Part shown: positions 25,624-35,223 of the stretch, piece by piece
How the letters are laid out: each line of letters starts with the position of its first letter
Position numbering within the stretch: the first letter of the stretch is position 1
Assembly (NCBI RefSeq): GCF_016591715.1
Contig: NZ_AP024109.1
Coordinates: forward strand, 5,873,501-5,937,500
DNA: 64,000 bases
DNA from: Mesorhizobium sp. J8
GTDB taxonomy: Bacteria > Pseudomonadota > Alphaproteobacteria > Rhizobiales > Rhizobiaceae
Direction of reading: 5' to 3'
Made by a program: the position numbers and the translations under genes
Notes under the pieces: generated by a model
Database searches by the model: none
Told to the model about the DNA's origin: nothing
What the model saw: only the letters and a program-made list of their open reading frames with translations

Positions 25624-25872
25624 ATGATTACGAGTGAGCAGTTGAGGGCGGCACGGGCTCTGCTGCAATGGGATCAGAAGAAACTGGCGTTAGCATCAAA
25701 AGTTTCAACCGCGACCATAAAGCGCTTGGAACCGCTATCGGGTCCCCTTCGGGCCAACCAAGTTACTGTCGAAGCTCTTCGCCGCGCTCTTGAATCAGCT
25801 GGCGTCGAATTCATACCGGAGAATGGTGGGGGACCAGGCGTCCGACTTGTCCACCGGTTGGATGGCAGATGA
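25624..25872 (+). CDS. Small XRE-type helix-turn-helix protein
   Basis: An 82-residue protein made almost entirely of a Cro/CI-type helix-turn-helix: SEQLRAARALLQWDQKKLAL, ASKVSTATIKRLEP, then TVEALRRALESAGVEFIPEN. The end, EFIPENGGGPGVRL, is a common pattern in small rhizobial regulators. The upstream region is AT-rich (with two nearly identical CATATGATG-like stretches), unlike the rest of the window. It probably represses its own promoter and perhaps the divergent gene at 24760-25473. Confidence 0.8.
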   Translation: MITSEQLRAARALLQWDQKKLALASKVSTATIKRLEPLSGPLRANQVTVEALRRALESAGVEFIPENGGGPGVRLVHRLDGR

Positions 25873-26011
25873 CCGTTGGTCCAACTGTTCTAGGGCTCGA
25901 GAGTGTGGTCCATCGCGGGCCGACGGTAAGAGTCCCGATATAAAGACTTTCTCATCCAGGCGCTGCGTCGGCCGCTACCTTGAGGCTCTGTCTGTCTCCT
26001 TGGACCCTAAC

Positions 26012-26173
26012 TCAATCGGCGGCAAGGCTGCTGCCCAGCAGGATGCCGGCCTCGCTCTCATGCAGCAGGCCGTCGACGCCGGCATTGAGCTTCCACGTCT
26101 TCAGATCGTAATCGGTTCCGGTGGTCGAGGTCTTGGGCGTGCCAAGTCGAATGAGATCCTGTGCCGGAACGAT
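26012..26173 (-). pseudogene. Autotransporter beta-domain fragment
   Basis: A 53-codon open stretch without a usable start reads ... TGTDYDLKTWKLNAGVDGLL then HESEAGILLGSSLAAD and stops. This resembles the first strands of an autotransporter outer-membrane barrel (YD-x-TWKLQAGVDG-type run). Nothing of the passenger or the rest of the barrel is visible nearby. It appears to be a leftover of a deleted gene. Confidence 0.4.
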
Positions 26174-26178
26174 AGCCG

Positions 26179-26418
26179 CTAGTTCACGTGCGCCTGCTCG
26201 ATCTGGTCGGCCGGTACAAGCGGGCCTCGATTACGCACGGCAAACAGGAGTTCATCCTCCTCCGTCAGCCCGTTCATAAAGAGTTTGAAGATGTGGACGG
26301 CAACTTTCTCGCAACGCGGACTGTTTGCGGGAATACCCCGCTCCTGGCTGATGCTCCTGTATACGCGGGTAAGCATTTCGAGTTCGTCACTCGTGACGAC
26401 CTGGCCCGGATACAACAT
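26179..26418 (-). CDS. Small conserved-looking hypothetical protein
   Basis: A 79-residue protein with an unusually good ribosome site (AAGGAGG, 7 bases before the ATG). It is acidic and probably helical: SDELEMLTRVYRSISQERGI, then KVAVHIFKLFMNGLTEEDEL. No motif is recognised. Soluble; no signal or membrane segment. The strong start and balanced composition make it a real gene despite its length. Confidence 0.6.
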   Translation of the reverse strand: MLYPGQVVTSDELEMLTRVYRSISQERGIPANSPRCEKVAVHIFKLFMNGLTEEDELLFAVRNRGPLVPADQIEQAHVN

Positions 26419-27055
26419 AGCCTTTCCTCCTTGAAAGCTACCAAGCGCAAAGAGTGCGGCAAGCGTGTGAATTCCGCAATCAATTATGATGTGATCGGAT
26501 ATCCACTGTCGGCAGTGCCGGTTCTAAAGGGCCGAGTTCAGTATTGGAAGTCTTGCGAATATTCGCGAATGGAACGATCACGCATACCGGCAAGCAGCGC
26601 CTTTGCCATCGCCGTTTCCCGGCATATTAGCTGCTCTTAAGGTCGGATGAGAGCTTGGCGGTCATCCTCTCCTGACTGCTTCGTGCCTAAGGCAGACCGG
26701 CCGCTCTGAAGTCCAGTGTGTTGGTGGGAGCGTGGTCCTCGGCATCGGTAACTTGCGATGACTATGAATGAAATTAGTCCATCTTTCGCTAACCGGGTGG
26801 TAGCAATCGATCCTGATCGCATATTGCTGACTATTGACAAAGCACTCCAGGCAAGCTCAGGAGGACGAATGGTTAGAATGCGTCCGCGAGGGTGGAAGCG
26901 CATTAAAATTTGTCAGTGTACGGTCGAGACCACGGCCAACTTTTACCCGTTGACCCCGGCCGCGGTCTTTTAGTTTCGGGCTCAATGCCGCCGTGCCGCG
27001 GTGGGCCGGTGAGTGTCACAGCAGGCCTAATGTCCACCTGGGTGTCGAATAGCCC
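26419..27055. other. Gap with one weak small frame
   Basis: These 637 bp have no convincing gene. A plus-strand frame at 26758-26973 contains an internal ATG at 26869 with a perfect AGGAGG ribosome site, which would give 34 residues (starting MVRMRPRGWKRIKI). I cannot support it further. The region near 27055 also contains the transcription end of the response regulator. Confidence 0.3.
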
Positions 27056-27406
27056 TCAGTTCTCGACCATCGCCTTGGCAATCTCGACGAGCTTCGGCAT
27101 GGAGGCCGGCTTCAGGAGAAAATGGCCCTTGCGGAACACGTCGGTCCTCTCATCCAGAGGGGTTCCGGAATGGACTATGAATGGCACGTCTCTTTCCGCA
27201 AGTGTGCCGGCGATAGCGTTGCATGAGCCGTCCGCCAGCTCGACGTCGACTATAGCCAGATTTGGCGTGAGATCGCCGAGGAGCCGATCGGCCTCCTCGC
27301 AGGACCGCGCCACTATCACCGCAAAGCCAGCTTCGGCCAAATGCGCTTCTACGTCGAGGACGATGAGCATTTCGTCTTCGAGGACGAGAGCTATCGGCGC
27401 TTCCAT
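27056..27406 (-). CDS. Single-domain response regulator
   Basis: A 116-residue receiver domain without output domain. The acidic pocket is LEDE (residues 9-12), the phosphoacceptor is Asp54 in AIVDVEL, the switch Ser is in VHSGTP and the Lys in LLKPAS. The ATG at 27406 is preceded by GAGGG; an upstream ATG (27451) lacks one. It lies 78 bp downstream of an HWE-type kinase on the same strand and is the obvious partner. In such pairs the regulator often relays phosphate to another protein. Confidence 0.87.
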   Translation of the reverse strand: MEAPIALVLEDEMLIVLDVEAHLAEAGFAVIVARSCEEADRLLGDLTPNLAIVDVELADGSCNAIAGTLAERDVPFIVHSGTPLDERTDVFRKGHFLLKPASMPKLVEIAKAMVEN

Positions 27407-27484
27407 GGCAAATCCCTCAACCCGCCATGATGAGTTGACATATTTAAGCAATTTCGCAGATTTTTGCGAGTCGCTTCTCCCCTT

Positions 27485-29266
27485 CTAGGCCCCACTGACA
27501 ATCGAAGCCTCCACTGCCGGCAGGGGGGCTTCCAGCGTCCAGACGATGCCATGGTCGCCGTAGTCCAGGTTGCCGCTGCCCAAGACCGCCTGGGGAGCTA
27601 CCCGCTTCAGCACCACCGATCCAAATCCGCCCTGTCCAATGGTCTGAACTTTTGGGCCGTCTGTCTCATTCCACGTAAGCCGGAATAGCCGCTGAGCTCC
27701 TGAACCCGAAATCTCCCAGCTTACCGAAATCGCTCCGTCGTCTCCCGAAAGCACGCCGTATTTGGCTGAATTGGTGGCCAGTTCATGGAAGGCAATGCCG
27801 ATATGCTGAACCGCATTGGGGTTGAGAACGATGGTCGGCCCGGACATGGAGATACGTCCCTCGCTGCCGAACGGCTCAGCCTGCGACAGCAGGAGTTCGA
27901 AGACCGTCACTCCCTTCCAGTCGCCGCTGACAAGGAGATCATGCGAGCGTGACAGGGCCATGATCCGCTCACGAACCTGCCGTTCGAAAGCTGTGGGATT
28001 GTCCGCCCGCTTGTTGGTTTCCCTGATCATCGAGAGAATGACGGAATATTGGTTTTTGACCCTGTGGTTGACCTCGCGCATCAGCATGCGAATGCGATGC
28101 TCATGCTCCTTCGTTGCCGTGATATCCCGGGCGATCTTCGAAGCGCCGATGATCTGCCCGGCCGCATTGCGCACAGGCGATATCGTCAGCGAGACTGGAA
28201 CAATGCTGCCGTCCTTTCGCTGTCGTACCGTTTCGAAGGGGTCGACCCGTTCCCCGCGGCGGATCCGTTCAATGATGCGGGGCTCTTCATCCTGGCGGTC
28301 GTCTGGTATCAGCATCGTCACGGACCGCCCGATGGCCTCCTCGGCCGTGTAGCCGAACAGCTGTTCGGCACCGTGGTTCCAGCTCGTGATGATCGTGTTC
28401 AGATCCTTGCTGACGATGGCATCGAACGAGGATTCCACGATGGCCGACAGACGATTGCGGACATCCTCGGCCCGGTCGCGCTCCGTCAGGTCAAGCAACA
28501 TATTGCCCGCACCGATCAGATTGCCATCCTCGTCTTGTATCGGTGTCGGGTAGGGCTGGAACGGGAAGAAGGACCCATCCGGGCGTTGGGCTATGGCCCG
28601 CCGGTCGTATACGGGCCGGTTCTCCTTGAGCGCAATCGCCATCGGATATTCGTCGTGAGGCAGTTCCTTGCCGTTAGGCGTGAACAGCTTGAATGTGGCG
28701 TAATATTTGTCCTTGCCGATTTCGGGCTTCCGGCCCGCGAGGTCTGCTGCGGCGCGGTTGTAGTAAGTGATCGTCCCTTCCGCGTCAGTCGTGTAGATGG
28801 CCATGGGAAGCGCATCCAGGATCTGGAAATAGGCGCTTTCCCTGCGCCTCACCTCGCCGCGAGCAAGCTCCAGGTCTGTTACATCGACGGTGAAGCATCT
28901 GGTGTTGATCAGCTTGCCATCGCGGAAATGGCCGCTCGACGTGATTTCGACATGCTTGATCGATCCGTTGGAGGCTCTCACGCGCGCCGGATACCTCACG
29001 ATCTTTTCGCCACGGCAGAGGCGGCCCAGGATGTCTTCAATCACGTCGCGGTCACGATAGAACTCGGCGATGTGCCGGCCGACATATTCCTCCGCGGGAT
29101 AGCCCATCATCTCGAGTTCAGCCTTGTTGGCATGAAGAATCACGCCATCTGTGCCGACCAGGTGCAGTGCGACGGCACCGTTCTCGAAGAAATCGCGGTA
29201 GTCAAACTTCGCGTCGTCACCGGCGTTGCCCTCGGCGATAGCTGTGCCCAGCGGCAGTTCTCTCAT
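27485..29266 (-). CDS. PAS-domain HWE-type sensor histidine kinase
   Basis: A 593-residue soluble kinase. Three PAS domains can be traced at about residues 25-135, 145-262 and 270-385 (for example VSKDLNTIITSWNHGAEQLF in the third). The phosphoacceptor is His401 in LMREVNHRVKNQYSVILSMI, typical of the HWE/HisKA_2 class. The ATPase part follows with IAFHELATNSAKYGVLSG and GFGSVVLKRVAPQAV. No membrane segment is present, so it senses a cytoplasmic signal such as light, redox or a small ligand. An AAAGAGGG ribosome site precedes the ATG. The response regulator directly downstream is its probable target. Confidence 0.9.
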   Translation of the reverse strand: MRELPLGTAIAEGNAGDDAKFDYRDFFENGAVALHLVGTDGVILHANKAELEMMGYPAEEYVGRHIAEFYRDRDVIEDILGRLCRGEKIVRYPARVRASNGSIKHVEITSSGHFRDGKLINTRCFTVDVTDLELARGEVRRRESAYFQILDALPMAIYTTDAEGTITYYNRAAADLAGRKPEIGKDKYYATFKLFTPNGKELPHDEYPMAIALKENRPVYDRRAIAQRPDGSFFPFQPYPTPIQDEDGNLIGAGNMLLDLTERDRAEDVRNRLSAIVESSFDAIVSKDLNTIITSWNHGAEQLFGYTAEEAIGRSVTMLIPDDRQDEEPRIIERIRRGERVDPFETVRQRKDGSIVPVSLTISPVRNAAGQIIGASKIARDITATKEHEHRIRMLMREVNHRVKNQYSVILSMIRETNKRADNPTAFERQVRERIMALSRSHDLLVSGDWKGVTVFELLLSQAEPFGSEGRISMSGPTIVLNPNAVQHIGIAFHELATNSAKYGVLSGDDGAISVSWEISGSGAQRLFRLTWNETDGPKVQTIGQGGFGSVVLKRVAPQAVLGSGNLDYGDHGIVWTLEAPLPAVEASIVSGA

Positions 29267-29498
29267 CCCCAGCCCTCTTTAGAAAAAACCTGTAGAAACG
29301 CCATTCGGGACAATTCGTTCCCGTGCATCTTTGCAGACGGTTGGGCGGGAGCGCGCTGTCTCTTCAGGGCGGTGGGCGCCTAAGGCCGGCACGATCACAG
29401 AGTTGTAAATCGTCTCGCTTCGCCGTTTGCTCTAAGTGTCAAGGCGATCCACACCCCCGGATCAAAACGGGCGCCGAATTCCACTTCGGCTACCGTAG

Positions 29499-29525
29499 GA
29501 GGCCCGCCATTTCGTGGCGGGCCTC
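29499..29525 (-). terminator. Strong hairpin behind the small gene at 29572
   Basis: GAGGCCCGCCA-TTTCG-TGGCGGGCCTC is a perfect 11-bp stem, 47 bp downstream of the minus-strand gene at 29572-29811 and upstream of the kinase gene. No T-run follows on either strand. It probably insulates the two units. Confidence 0.5.
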
Positions 29526-29571
29526 TTACTCTATCCCAACGAGCCGGCGCTCAAGACAACTCGCGATCATT

Positions 29572-29811
29572 TCATGCGGTGGTCTTGTCGTGAGTCGATT
29601 CGGGTGAAGTGATGACACCTGGCGATCGCGCCGTTCGCCCGGTTCGCATCTTGAGGGCATTGCGAAACGCTGCCGCGCCGATCTCGCATCCGTGTCGCGA
29701 AGGGCCGTTGGAGCTGATAACGACACGAGCCTGATCGAGGGTCAGGCCGAATTTTGCGGCCAGTTCGGGTGCCGTGAAGCTGTTTTGCCGGCTTTCTATT
29801 GGTTTGCTCAA
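29572..29811 (-). CDS. Small DUF3606-like protein
   Basis: A 79-residue frame started at TTG (29811), six bases after a perfect AGGAGG site. The core FTAPELAAKFGLTLDQARVV followed by ISSNGPSR resembles small DUF3606-type rhizobial proteins, which have LTxxQAxxLIxxHG patterns. A frame with ATG at 29818 in another phase uses the same ribosome site, but its translation shows no such pattern. Function unknown. Confidence 0.5.
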   Translation of the reverse strand: MSKPIESRQNSFTAPELAAKFGLTLDQARVVISSNGPSRHGCEIGAAAFRNALKMRTGRTARSPGVITSPESTHDKTTA

Positions 29812-29867
29812 ATGGCATCCTCCTGCTGCACGCGTGCGAAGCGTAACGCCGTCAATGCTCGAAGGTT

Positions 29868-30080
29868 TTAACGATCTTGAAATCCTGGCCTCTGTCTGGC
29901 TGAGATATGCTGCTCCGCCCCAACGCGGGGCTCGGACCGGTCCGTGAAATCCTGTGTCACCATGATAAGCGGACCGGCCCGACTAGGTTTCATCGGCAGC
30001 AGAATGGCTTTGGAATCTTCCTCTTCACCAACGATGCAGACGGCCGCGCTTCCCGGCGAGAAGGGACTGATGCCGTGCAC
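29868..30080 (-). CDS. Small hypothetical protein
   Basis: A 70-residue frame that can start only at the GTG at 30080, because a stop lies directly before it. The centre, SAAVCIVGEEEDSKAILLPM then RAGPLIMVTQDFTDR, has the alternation of a folded beta-alpha protein. No motif is recognised. It lies among several similarly small island genes. Support is moderate. Confidence 0.4.
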   Translation of the reverse strand: MHGISPFSPGSAAVCIVGEEEDSKAILLPMKPSRAGPLIMVTQDFTDRSEPRVGAEQHISARQRPGFQDR

Positions 30081-30298
30081 TTACCATCTGTTGCGGGAAT
30101 CGGACCTATGCGCCGCGCCGATCAGACCTAGGTCGCAATTGTAAGCTGAATAGCAAATCAGCCATTCTCACCCTGCGCAGGCCTTAGAGCCCGCCACCGC
30201 TCTAACCAGCGCATTGCCCGGCTTGTTCAACGCTCCATAGCCGAACCATCTCCGCCAAGAGAGGACAAGCCGGGCACCTTTCAGCGTAACCGCACCGA

Positions 30299-30499
30299 TC
30301 AGTTTGAATTGAAAAGCCGCTGCAAATGAGCGATGTGCTCCGCCTCGGCCTCCAAGAAGTTCTTCAGGAATTCTTGCGCTTCGTCGGTCGGGTGACCGTC
30401 CCTGGCCAACCTGTCGATGAGGGTGCGCTGGGAGCGATCAGCGCCGCGCCTTCTCTGCCATGGCTCTGCAATTTGCAGTGGAGTTTCGCGACGAGGCAT
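30299..30499 (-). CDS. Small hypothetical protein, second of a pair
   Basis: A 66-residue protein beginning at the ATG at 30499 (MPRRETPLQIAEPWQRRRGA). It is charged and probably helical; the end EAQEFLKNFLEAEAEHIAHL could be a coiled segment. Its start overlaps the stop of the upstream small gene (TAATG), typical of coupled translation. The open frame continues to 30589 but would then overlap the neighbour. Function unknown. Confidence 0.5.
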   Translation of the reverse strand: MPRRETPLQIAEPWQRRRGADRSQRTLIDRLARDGHPTDEAQEFLKNFLEAEAEHIAHLQRLFNSN

Positions 30500-30657
30500 T
30501 ACTTTCTGACGATCCAATCCAGCAATTGAGGATCGATGGACTGAGACCCTGTGTAGGTCCGGACAAGCGCCTCGGCTAACGGCCGCCACTCACCTTCGGG
30601 CATTTTCTTGTCACGGACTTCGGTTTGGAAGGCTAATCGCAAGACTTCGGCGTCCAT
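30499..30657 (-). CDS. Small hypothetical protein, first of a pair
   Basis: A 52-residue protein if started at the ATG at 30657 (MDAEVLRLAFQTEVRDKKMP), or 65 residues from 30696. It is soluble and ends LDWIVRK. It is directly coupled to the next small gene. No family recognised. The tight arrangement is the main support. Confidence 0.45.
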   Translation of the reverse strand: MDAEVLRLAFQTEVRDKKMPEGEWRPLAEALVRTYTGSQSIDPQLLDWIVRK

Positions 30658-30853
30658 TGCAGAAAAGAGCTTTTGAATTCGCCATGTTGCCCTCATTTTG
30701 CGGGGCGAAGACCATTCCCGGCGAAGCGGTTAGAATATCGATTTCGCGAGTCTCCGCTCTGGAGGCTAAACCTAAAAGGCGAGGCCTAAACGACTTACAA
30801 CTCTGTGATCGTGCCTGTCTGTCGAGGATTGTATACTCAATCGTCCCGCTGAT

Positions 30854-32086
30854 TTACTCGACCACGGCAACCGACTGGGCGGCCGGCATGTCCTTCATCC
30901 CCAAGCTTGAGCAGTCTTGGTTGATGGTCGAATTGCCCGACCACTGGATAGTGTCGGCGACGACCTGCGTGCATCCGTTCACGCCAGAGAAATTGCCGAG
31001 ATAGCTGACCTGCTGTTTGGGAAAGTAGATGGCGCCGGTCAACAGCGAAGTCGCGGTGCCGTTGAAGGTGCTGGAGGCGCTGCTGCCTGCTCTGTCGCCG
31101 TAGAACAGCACTCCCGAATAGGTGCCCGAGGTGGGCGCGCTCAGCGTCACGGTGGCGTTGCCGTTAATGCTTACGGTGTTGCTGCCGGCCATGAAGATGG
31201 TCACGCCGCTGCCTAAAACAACCGCGTTGGCATTAATCTTCATATTGCCCTGGACGACATACACCCCGGGGGAAAGCGTGACGGTGCCGCTCAGACTCAT
31301 GCCGCTGCAATAGGTCCCGGGCTGGAGCGTTTGCGCTTGCTTGCCGTTGTTGATGGTCTGGCAGGGGTTGGTAGCAGCGGGTGCCGGCAGGCTGGCGAAC
31401 GGATCGGAGACGGGCAGCGCGTCGGTGATCGGTGACTTGCAAACCGTGGTCACCGGGTTGTTCAGCGAAATGCCGCCCGCAGAGATGAGGCAGTCGGCCT
31501 GCAGGCCTGCCGAGCCCTGCACCTTGATGGCGTCGCTGGCAATCGAATCCGCCATGACCGAGCAGCCGGTGAGCTTAACGCTCGTGTTGCCGGAAAACAG
31601 CGCCGCCTTCGAGGCTGAGGGATTTAGCGCCAGAACACAGGCCTTTGAAGCGTCCGTGATTAGCGCGACTGACCTCGCCTGTTCTGGCACCTTGGTCTGG
31701 GTGAAGATGGAGGTGAATATCCGGTCGAGGTTCTGGTTGAGGATCACCTCCACCGCCTTCTTGCCAGTGTTCGGCCCCGAGGTTGGCGGCGTGTTGACGA
31801 CGATGGTGCCGCTGCCCAGTCCGTTCGAGGCCGCTGACGACGTGGCAGCCGCGGTGATGGTCGTCGTATCTGACCCCTGAACCCTTTCCAGCGCGCCGGC
31901 GTAGGCGGCAGCGTCGGCGATCGCCTGCAGCTTTAGGCTCGAATAATACCAATACGAGGTCTCAACACCCAGTCCTGCGCCGCCGACGACAACGGGCAGG
32001 GTCAGCGCGAAGATGGTCGCAACGTTTCCGCCAGCTCCCTGGCGGATTTCCCGAATTAGATCCCAAATGCGCGTATTCGCTGCCAC
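30854..32086 (-). CDS. TadG/TadE-like pilus-associated protein
   Basis: A 410-residue protein with a GTG start. Residues 18-45 (GGNVATIFALTLPVVVGGAG then LGVETSYWYYSSLKLQAIAD) form the type IV-prepilin-like N-terminus of TadE/TadG proteins, including the Glu and the following helix that holds DAAAYAGAL. The remainder is a beta-rich domain with paired cysteines (KACVLALNP, LTGCSVMAD, QADCLISAG, TVCKSPI, NPCQTI, GTYCSGM, NGCTQV, QDCSSL). No other tad genes are near, so it is an orphan. It is probably anchored in the inner membrane with a periplasmic domain. Confidence 0.8.
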   Translation of the reverse strand: MAANTRIWDLIREIRQGAGGNVATIFALTLPVVVGGAGLGVETSYWYYSSLKLQAIADAAAYAGALERVQGSDTTTITAAATSSAASNGLGSGTIVVNTPPTSGPNTGKKAVEVILNQNLDRIFTSIFTQTKVPEQARSVALITDASKACVLALNPSASKAALFSGNTSVKLTGCSVMADSIASDAIKVQGSAGLQADCLISAGGISLNNPVTTVCKSPITDALPVSDPFASLPAPAATNPCQTINNGKQAQTLQPGTYCSGMSLSGTVTLSPGVYVVQGNMKINANAVVLGSGVTIFMAGSNTVSINGNATVTLSAPTSGTYSGVLFYGDRAGSSASSTFNGTATSLLTGAIYFPKQQVSYLGNFSGVNGCTQVVADTIQWSGNSTINQDCSSLGMKDMPAAQSVAVVE

Positions 32087-32913
32087 CCAATATTAGTAGG
32101 CGCACATATGTGAACGAATAGTGAAACTGCTGGGTGTGGCGCCGCGCCCCCAATGGCGGACATGCTTCTTTTTCAGGAAGTGCCGGCGGCGCGCGCATCC
32201 AGGCCGTCGCGATGATCAGGACCAAGCCGACCAAGAGCGAAATTGCGAATGAGGGGACCGTTGTCGTTACCGTCGAGGCGAAGACGACGGATGAATGGCC
32301 CATCGGCATGCGGCCGCTCGGCACTCACCCTTCCCGGCTGAAATTTGCTCGGCCATCCCCGAAGCGCCGCACATTGCGTTAAGCCTCCGAAACCATTCAG
32401 AAATCGTCATCGCCGCAGGGTGCAGCGAATGTTCATACATTGTGAAATTGCCACCCAGCCCATTGAAAACAAACGACCGCCATGGCGCGCAATGTGCGCC
32501 CTTTTATCCTGCCGTCTTAATCGGCTGTGCTTCGAGAGACTTCTGCAACATTGTCGTTCCTCTTCCAGAGTGCGATAATATACGAATCTATTCTCTGCGT
32601 CACGATCCGGGATTCGGAGGTCGAGTTCCGATGCGCCGTGCAGTCTTCCGCGCTCTGCGACGGGGTGTTTCGGCTGCACTTCTGCAGCGCTCGAGCCGTC
32701 GTGGCGCAATTTGCCATGGGTCTGACGGAGCAGCGTCACAGGCAATCGAGCGCGGTCCGGCCGTCTTTCGATCGGCGCGGCCGCAGGCAGGATAACGTGC
32801 GTTCCGCCGTTCCTGGTCTGCATCGGTCCTCATCCGCCGGAGCGGATCTCCTTGGTCTCAGATGGCGCCCATCAGCGTGCGGGCGCCATGCGTTTGAACG
32901 GTCGGTCTTCTGC
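32087..32913. other. Gap without convincing gene
   Basis: About 830 bp. Several open frames occur on both strands (for example 31962-32324 minus, with one hydrophobic stretch, and 32134-32382 plus), but none has a ribosome site plus recognisable content. The promoter of the TadG-like gene should lie in the first 200 bp. The rest resembles decayed DNA next to an IS110 remnant. Confidence 0.35.
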
Positions 32914-33747
32914 TCATCGATGCGCCCCCAACAGCTTGCGGGCCTTGTCGTGCTCGCGCCGGCCGGCATCCGCCTGGCTTGCAGCAGCATCGCCGACATA
33001 GAGCGTTCCGTCGCACTACATGGCATGCATGATCACCGCCAGCTTGCGCGCCACCGCGACACAGGCCTTGCGGTGGTACGAGCGCCTGGCCCCAGCTCTT
33101 GACCTTGTCGGCGCCCTTGAAGCGCGTCATCAATCCGGACGCCGCCTCGTAGAGCGCGCGCCGCATATCCGCGTCGCCGGCCTTCGAGATGCGTCCCTGG
33201 ACGTCGATCGTCGAGCCGAACTGCCAGCGACGCGAGGTCAAGCCGAAGTAGGCCGCGACGTCACGCGAGCGACGGAAGCGCGACGGGTCGTCGACCGCGG
33301 TCATGAACGAGAGCGCCGTCACCGGCCCGACGCCGGGATGGCCATGAAGCGCCGGCAGGTCTCGTTGCGGGCGACGATCTTCACGACGACATCGTGCAGC
33401 CGGCAATACTGTTTCCACAGTGCCGCGCGCGCCGTCAGCATGGCGTCCATCAGTTCGGCCGAGAGCGGATCGTCTGCCGCCGCAGTGCGCACAGCCTGCT
33501 CGAAAGCCGCCCGTCCGACCTTGCTCAGGCGAATGTCGAACGCCTTCAGCGAGTGCCGGATGGCGTTCTCCAGGTCGAGGAACTTGGCCTTCAGGTTGCG
33601 CCGGTGCGTCAAGAGAAGCTTCGTGCGGTAGTAAGCCTGCGACTTGATGTAGGCTTGGCGGAACCAGCCGGTGCGCATCAGATGAGCAATCGAGTACCGG
33701 TCGGGTCTGCGCTGTGCCGACATCGCCGCAGCGCTGATGCCCTTCAT
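32914..33747 (-). pseudogene. IS110-family transposase remnant
   Basis: The upstream part (33319-33747) reads SIAHLMRTGWFRQAYIKSQA and RRNLKAKFLDLENAIRHSLK, the middle of an IS110 transposase. The Transposase_20 domain follows in another frame (GVGPVTALSFMTAVDDPSRF then RSRDVAAYFGLTSRRWQFGS). One base is missing near 33340, in the AIPGVGP motif. A further frame change occurs near 33080, and a TAG replaces the Trp of MHAMWCDG near 33017. The N-terminal DEDD catalytic domain is absent. The gene is therefore dead three times over. Confidence 0.8.
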
Positions 33748-34113
33748 AATAGGCTAATTCAAGGCCTCCTGGTGCCGTTGTCTCTCTACGCAGCCCTTGC
33801 GTACGTTGCGCGATGTTGCTTCTGCAAGCCTTGCGGGGATAAGAGATGTCCCACGATACATGCCTATGAGCCTATCGCGACGGTGGGGTAGATGCAGTCA
33901 AGCCTTCTCAAAGCGCAATTTCCACCGATCCTGATCGAGTCCGCGTCCTGGAGGAGCTCCAAGAGACCGGTTATGGTCGATCGCCTGGCATGAGAGAAAG
34001 CACCCCGACGACGGGATTTATCGGGATTTTGGAAGCATCAGGGAACATCGCCCCGACGACGGAGATGATCTATGAGGCACGCAATCTTTCCACGCTCGAC
34101 AAGCTGGACTGCC
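33748..34113. other. Gap, no gene seen
   Basis: About 370 bp upstream of the IS110 remnant. I see no coding signal, strong hairpin or further IS end. The lost 5' part of the IS element would have been here. Confidence 0.35.
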
Positions 34114-34245
34114 TCAGAGGAGGCCCGTCAGGTGCATGAGATGAACAATCCGGGTACCGATCGTTTGCACGAACGCACCATCATTGGCCGTCAAATCCCA
34201 GCCAAAGAATGCCACCCAACCAAAGAGCACCGCGGCAAATCGCAT
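34114..34245 (-). CDS. Small membrane peptide of 43 residues
   Basis: MRFAAVLFGWVAFFGWDLT begins a 43-residue peptide with one hydrophobic helix, a conserved-looking WD-L-x-x-NDG turn, and a second amphipathic part ending IVHLMHLTGLL. A decayed relative with the same WxAFFGWDLxxNDGxF pattern lies at 38803-38856, at the other end of the same island segment. Two related copies with different codons are good evidence that the peptide was once under selection. The ribosome site is weak. Probably an inner-membrane peptide of unknown function. Confidence 0.5.
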   Translation of the reverse strand: MRFAAVLFGWVAFFGWDLTANDGAFVQTIGTRIVHLMHLTGLL

Positions 34246-35223
34246 TAGATAACGCTAATTCACCTGCCCTTTCAAATACCTTAAGAGAGGCAAAAATCGG
34301 CGGGTATGCATCAAATGAGTGATGCATCCATGCGCGAATGCCAATTTAACGTGCTGTCGGCCGACTCCCAACCCGAGCCGGCTAGGCCCGGCGGTTCAGG
34401 CCAACGCACCCCAACACGTGGAACTGTCAGGCCGCTGCTATGACCAAAGTCCAGCCCTTCCGCTGCTCTGCACGCTATCCCGCGCACGCGCTCACTGTGG
34501 AAGCGACAGAATCTCCAAACTGAACGGGGCCGCCTCGTGCAGAATAGCGCGCACGGCTCGCCGGGCGTGAGAAGCTTCTCCATCTGGTGGTCCCGTTAGG
34601 ATGGAGCAGCAGCGTGCCGGGTCGGCGCCGGGCGGCATGTCGCACCTCAATCTGCTGGCACCCACCTTCTGACGTTGGTTGCCCCGCAGTAGGTGCACGT
34701 CATTGTTCGCCCCGGGCAACCTTGCTTGTGCGTTCCAGCCGGACAGCAGGTTCCGCCCGAAGTCTCCCACCGGCTGCAAACAAATATCTTGGCGCCGCCA
34801 TGACAGACGGCACACCCCGAAGATTGGCTATATTCTACTTTGCTCATGTACATCGCGCCGATCTGGCAGATCGAGCCGCCAAGCAAATTATCTTTTGATG
34901 GATACACCCAGAAATAGTCGGATCTCGCGGCGCAGCCGCTCGGCTTGACTTTCATGGAGTGCGGGAAGCCGCCGACCTAAGTCGACAGTTCTAAAGCCTT
35001 TGCGCGCTCGTCGCCGATGCGGATGAGCTTCGCCATGCTCTCGGCGTGCGCCGCAGCCCCTTGCTGTGCCGGTTCTTGCTCGAAGACCTATGACAGCGCT
35101 TGGGGGTACCGTCCGGCTGTCGAGCCTTAACCGGATTGTCGCCCCCCGCACGGCGAGACTGTGCGGACGGGAACAATCGATGAGAGGCAACGTTGGCTCT
35201 AGCGGAATGGAGGTATCCCGGAG
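34246..35223. other. Long gap with fragments
   Basis: These 980 bp hold no gene I can support firmly. On the minus strand 34647-34847 encodes a cysteine-rich stretch (CAVCHGGAKIFVC, then CCPAGTHKQGC and CTYCG) that could be a zinc-ribbon remnant, but it has no good start. Near 34978-35080 the minus strand reads AAAHAESMAKLIRIGDERAK then ALELST and stops, an apparent C-terminal gene scrap directly after an in-frame stop. Overall the region looks decayed. Confidence 0.3.

Noticed and set aside
31962..32324. Minus-strand frame with one hydrophobic stretch upstream of the TadG-like gene
   Set aside because: It would overlap the start of that gene by about 125 bp in another phase and has no ribosome site.
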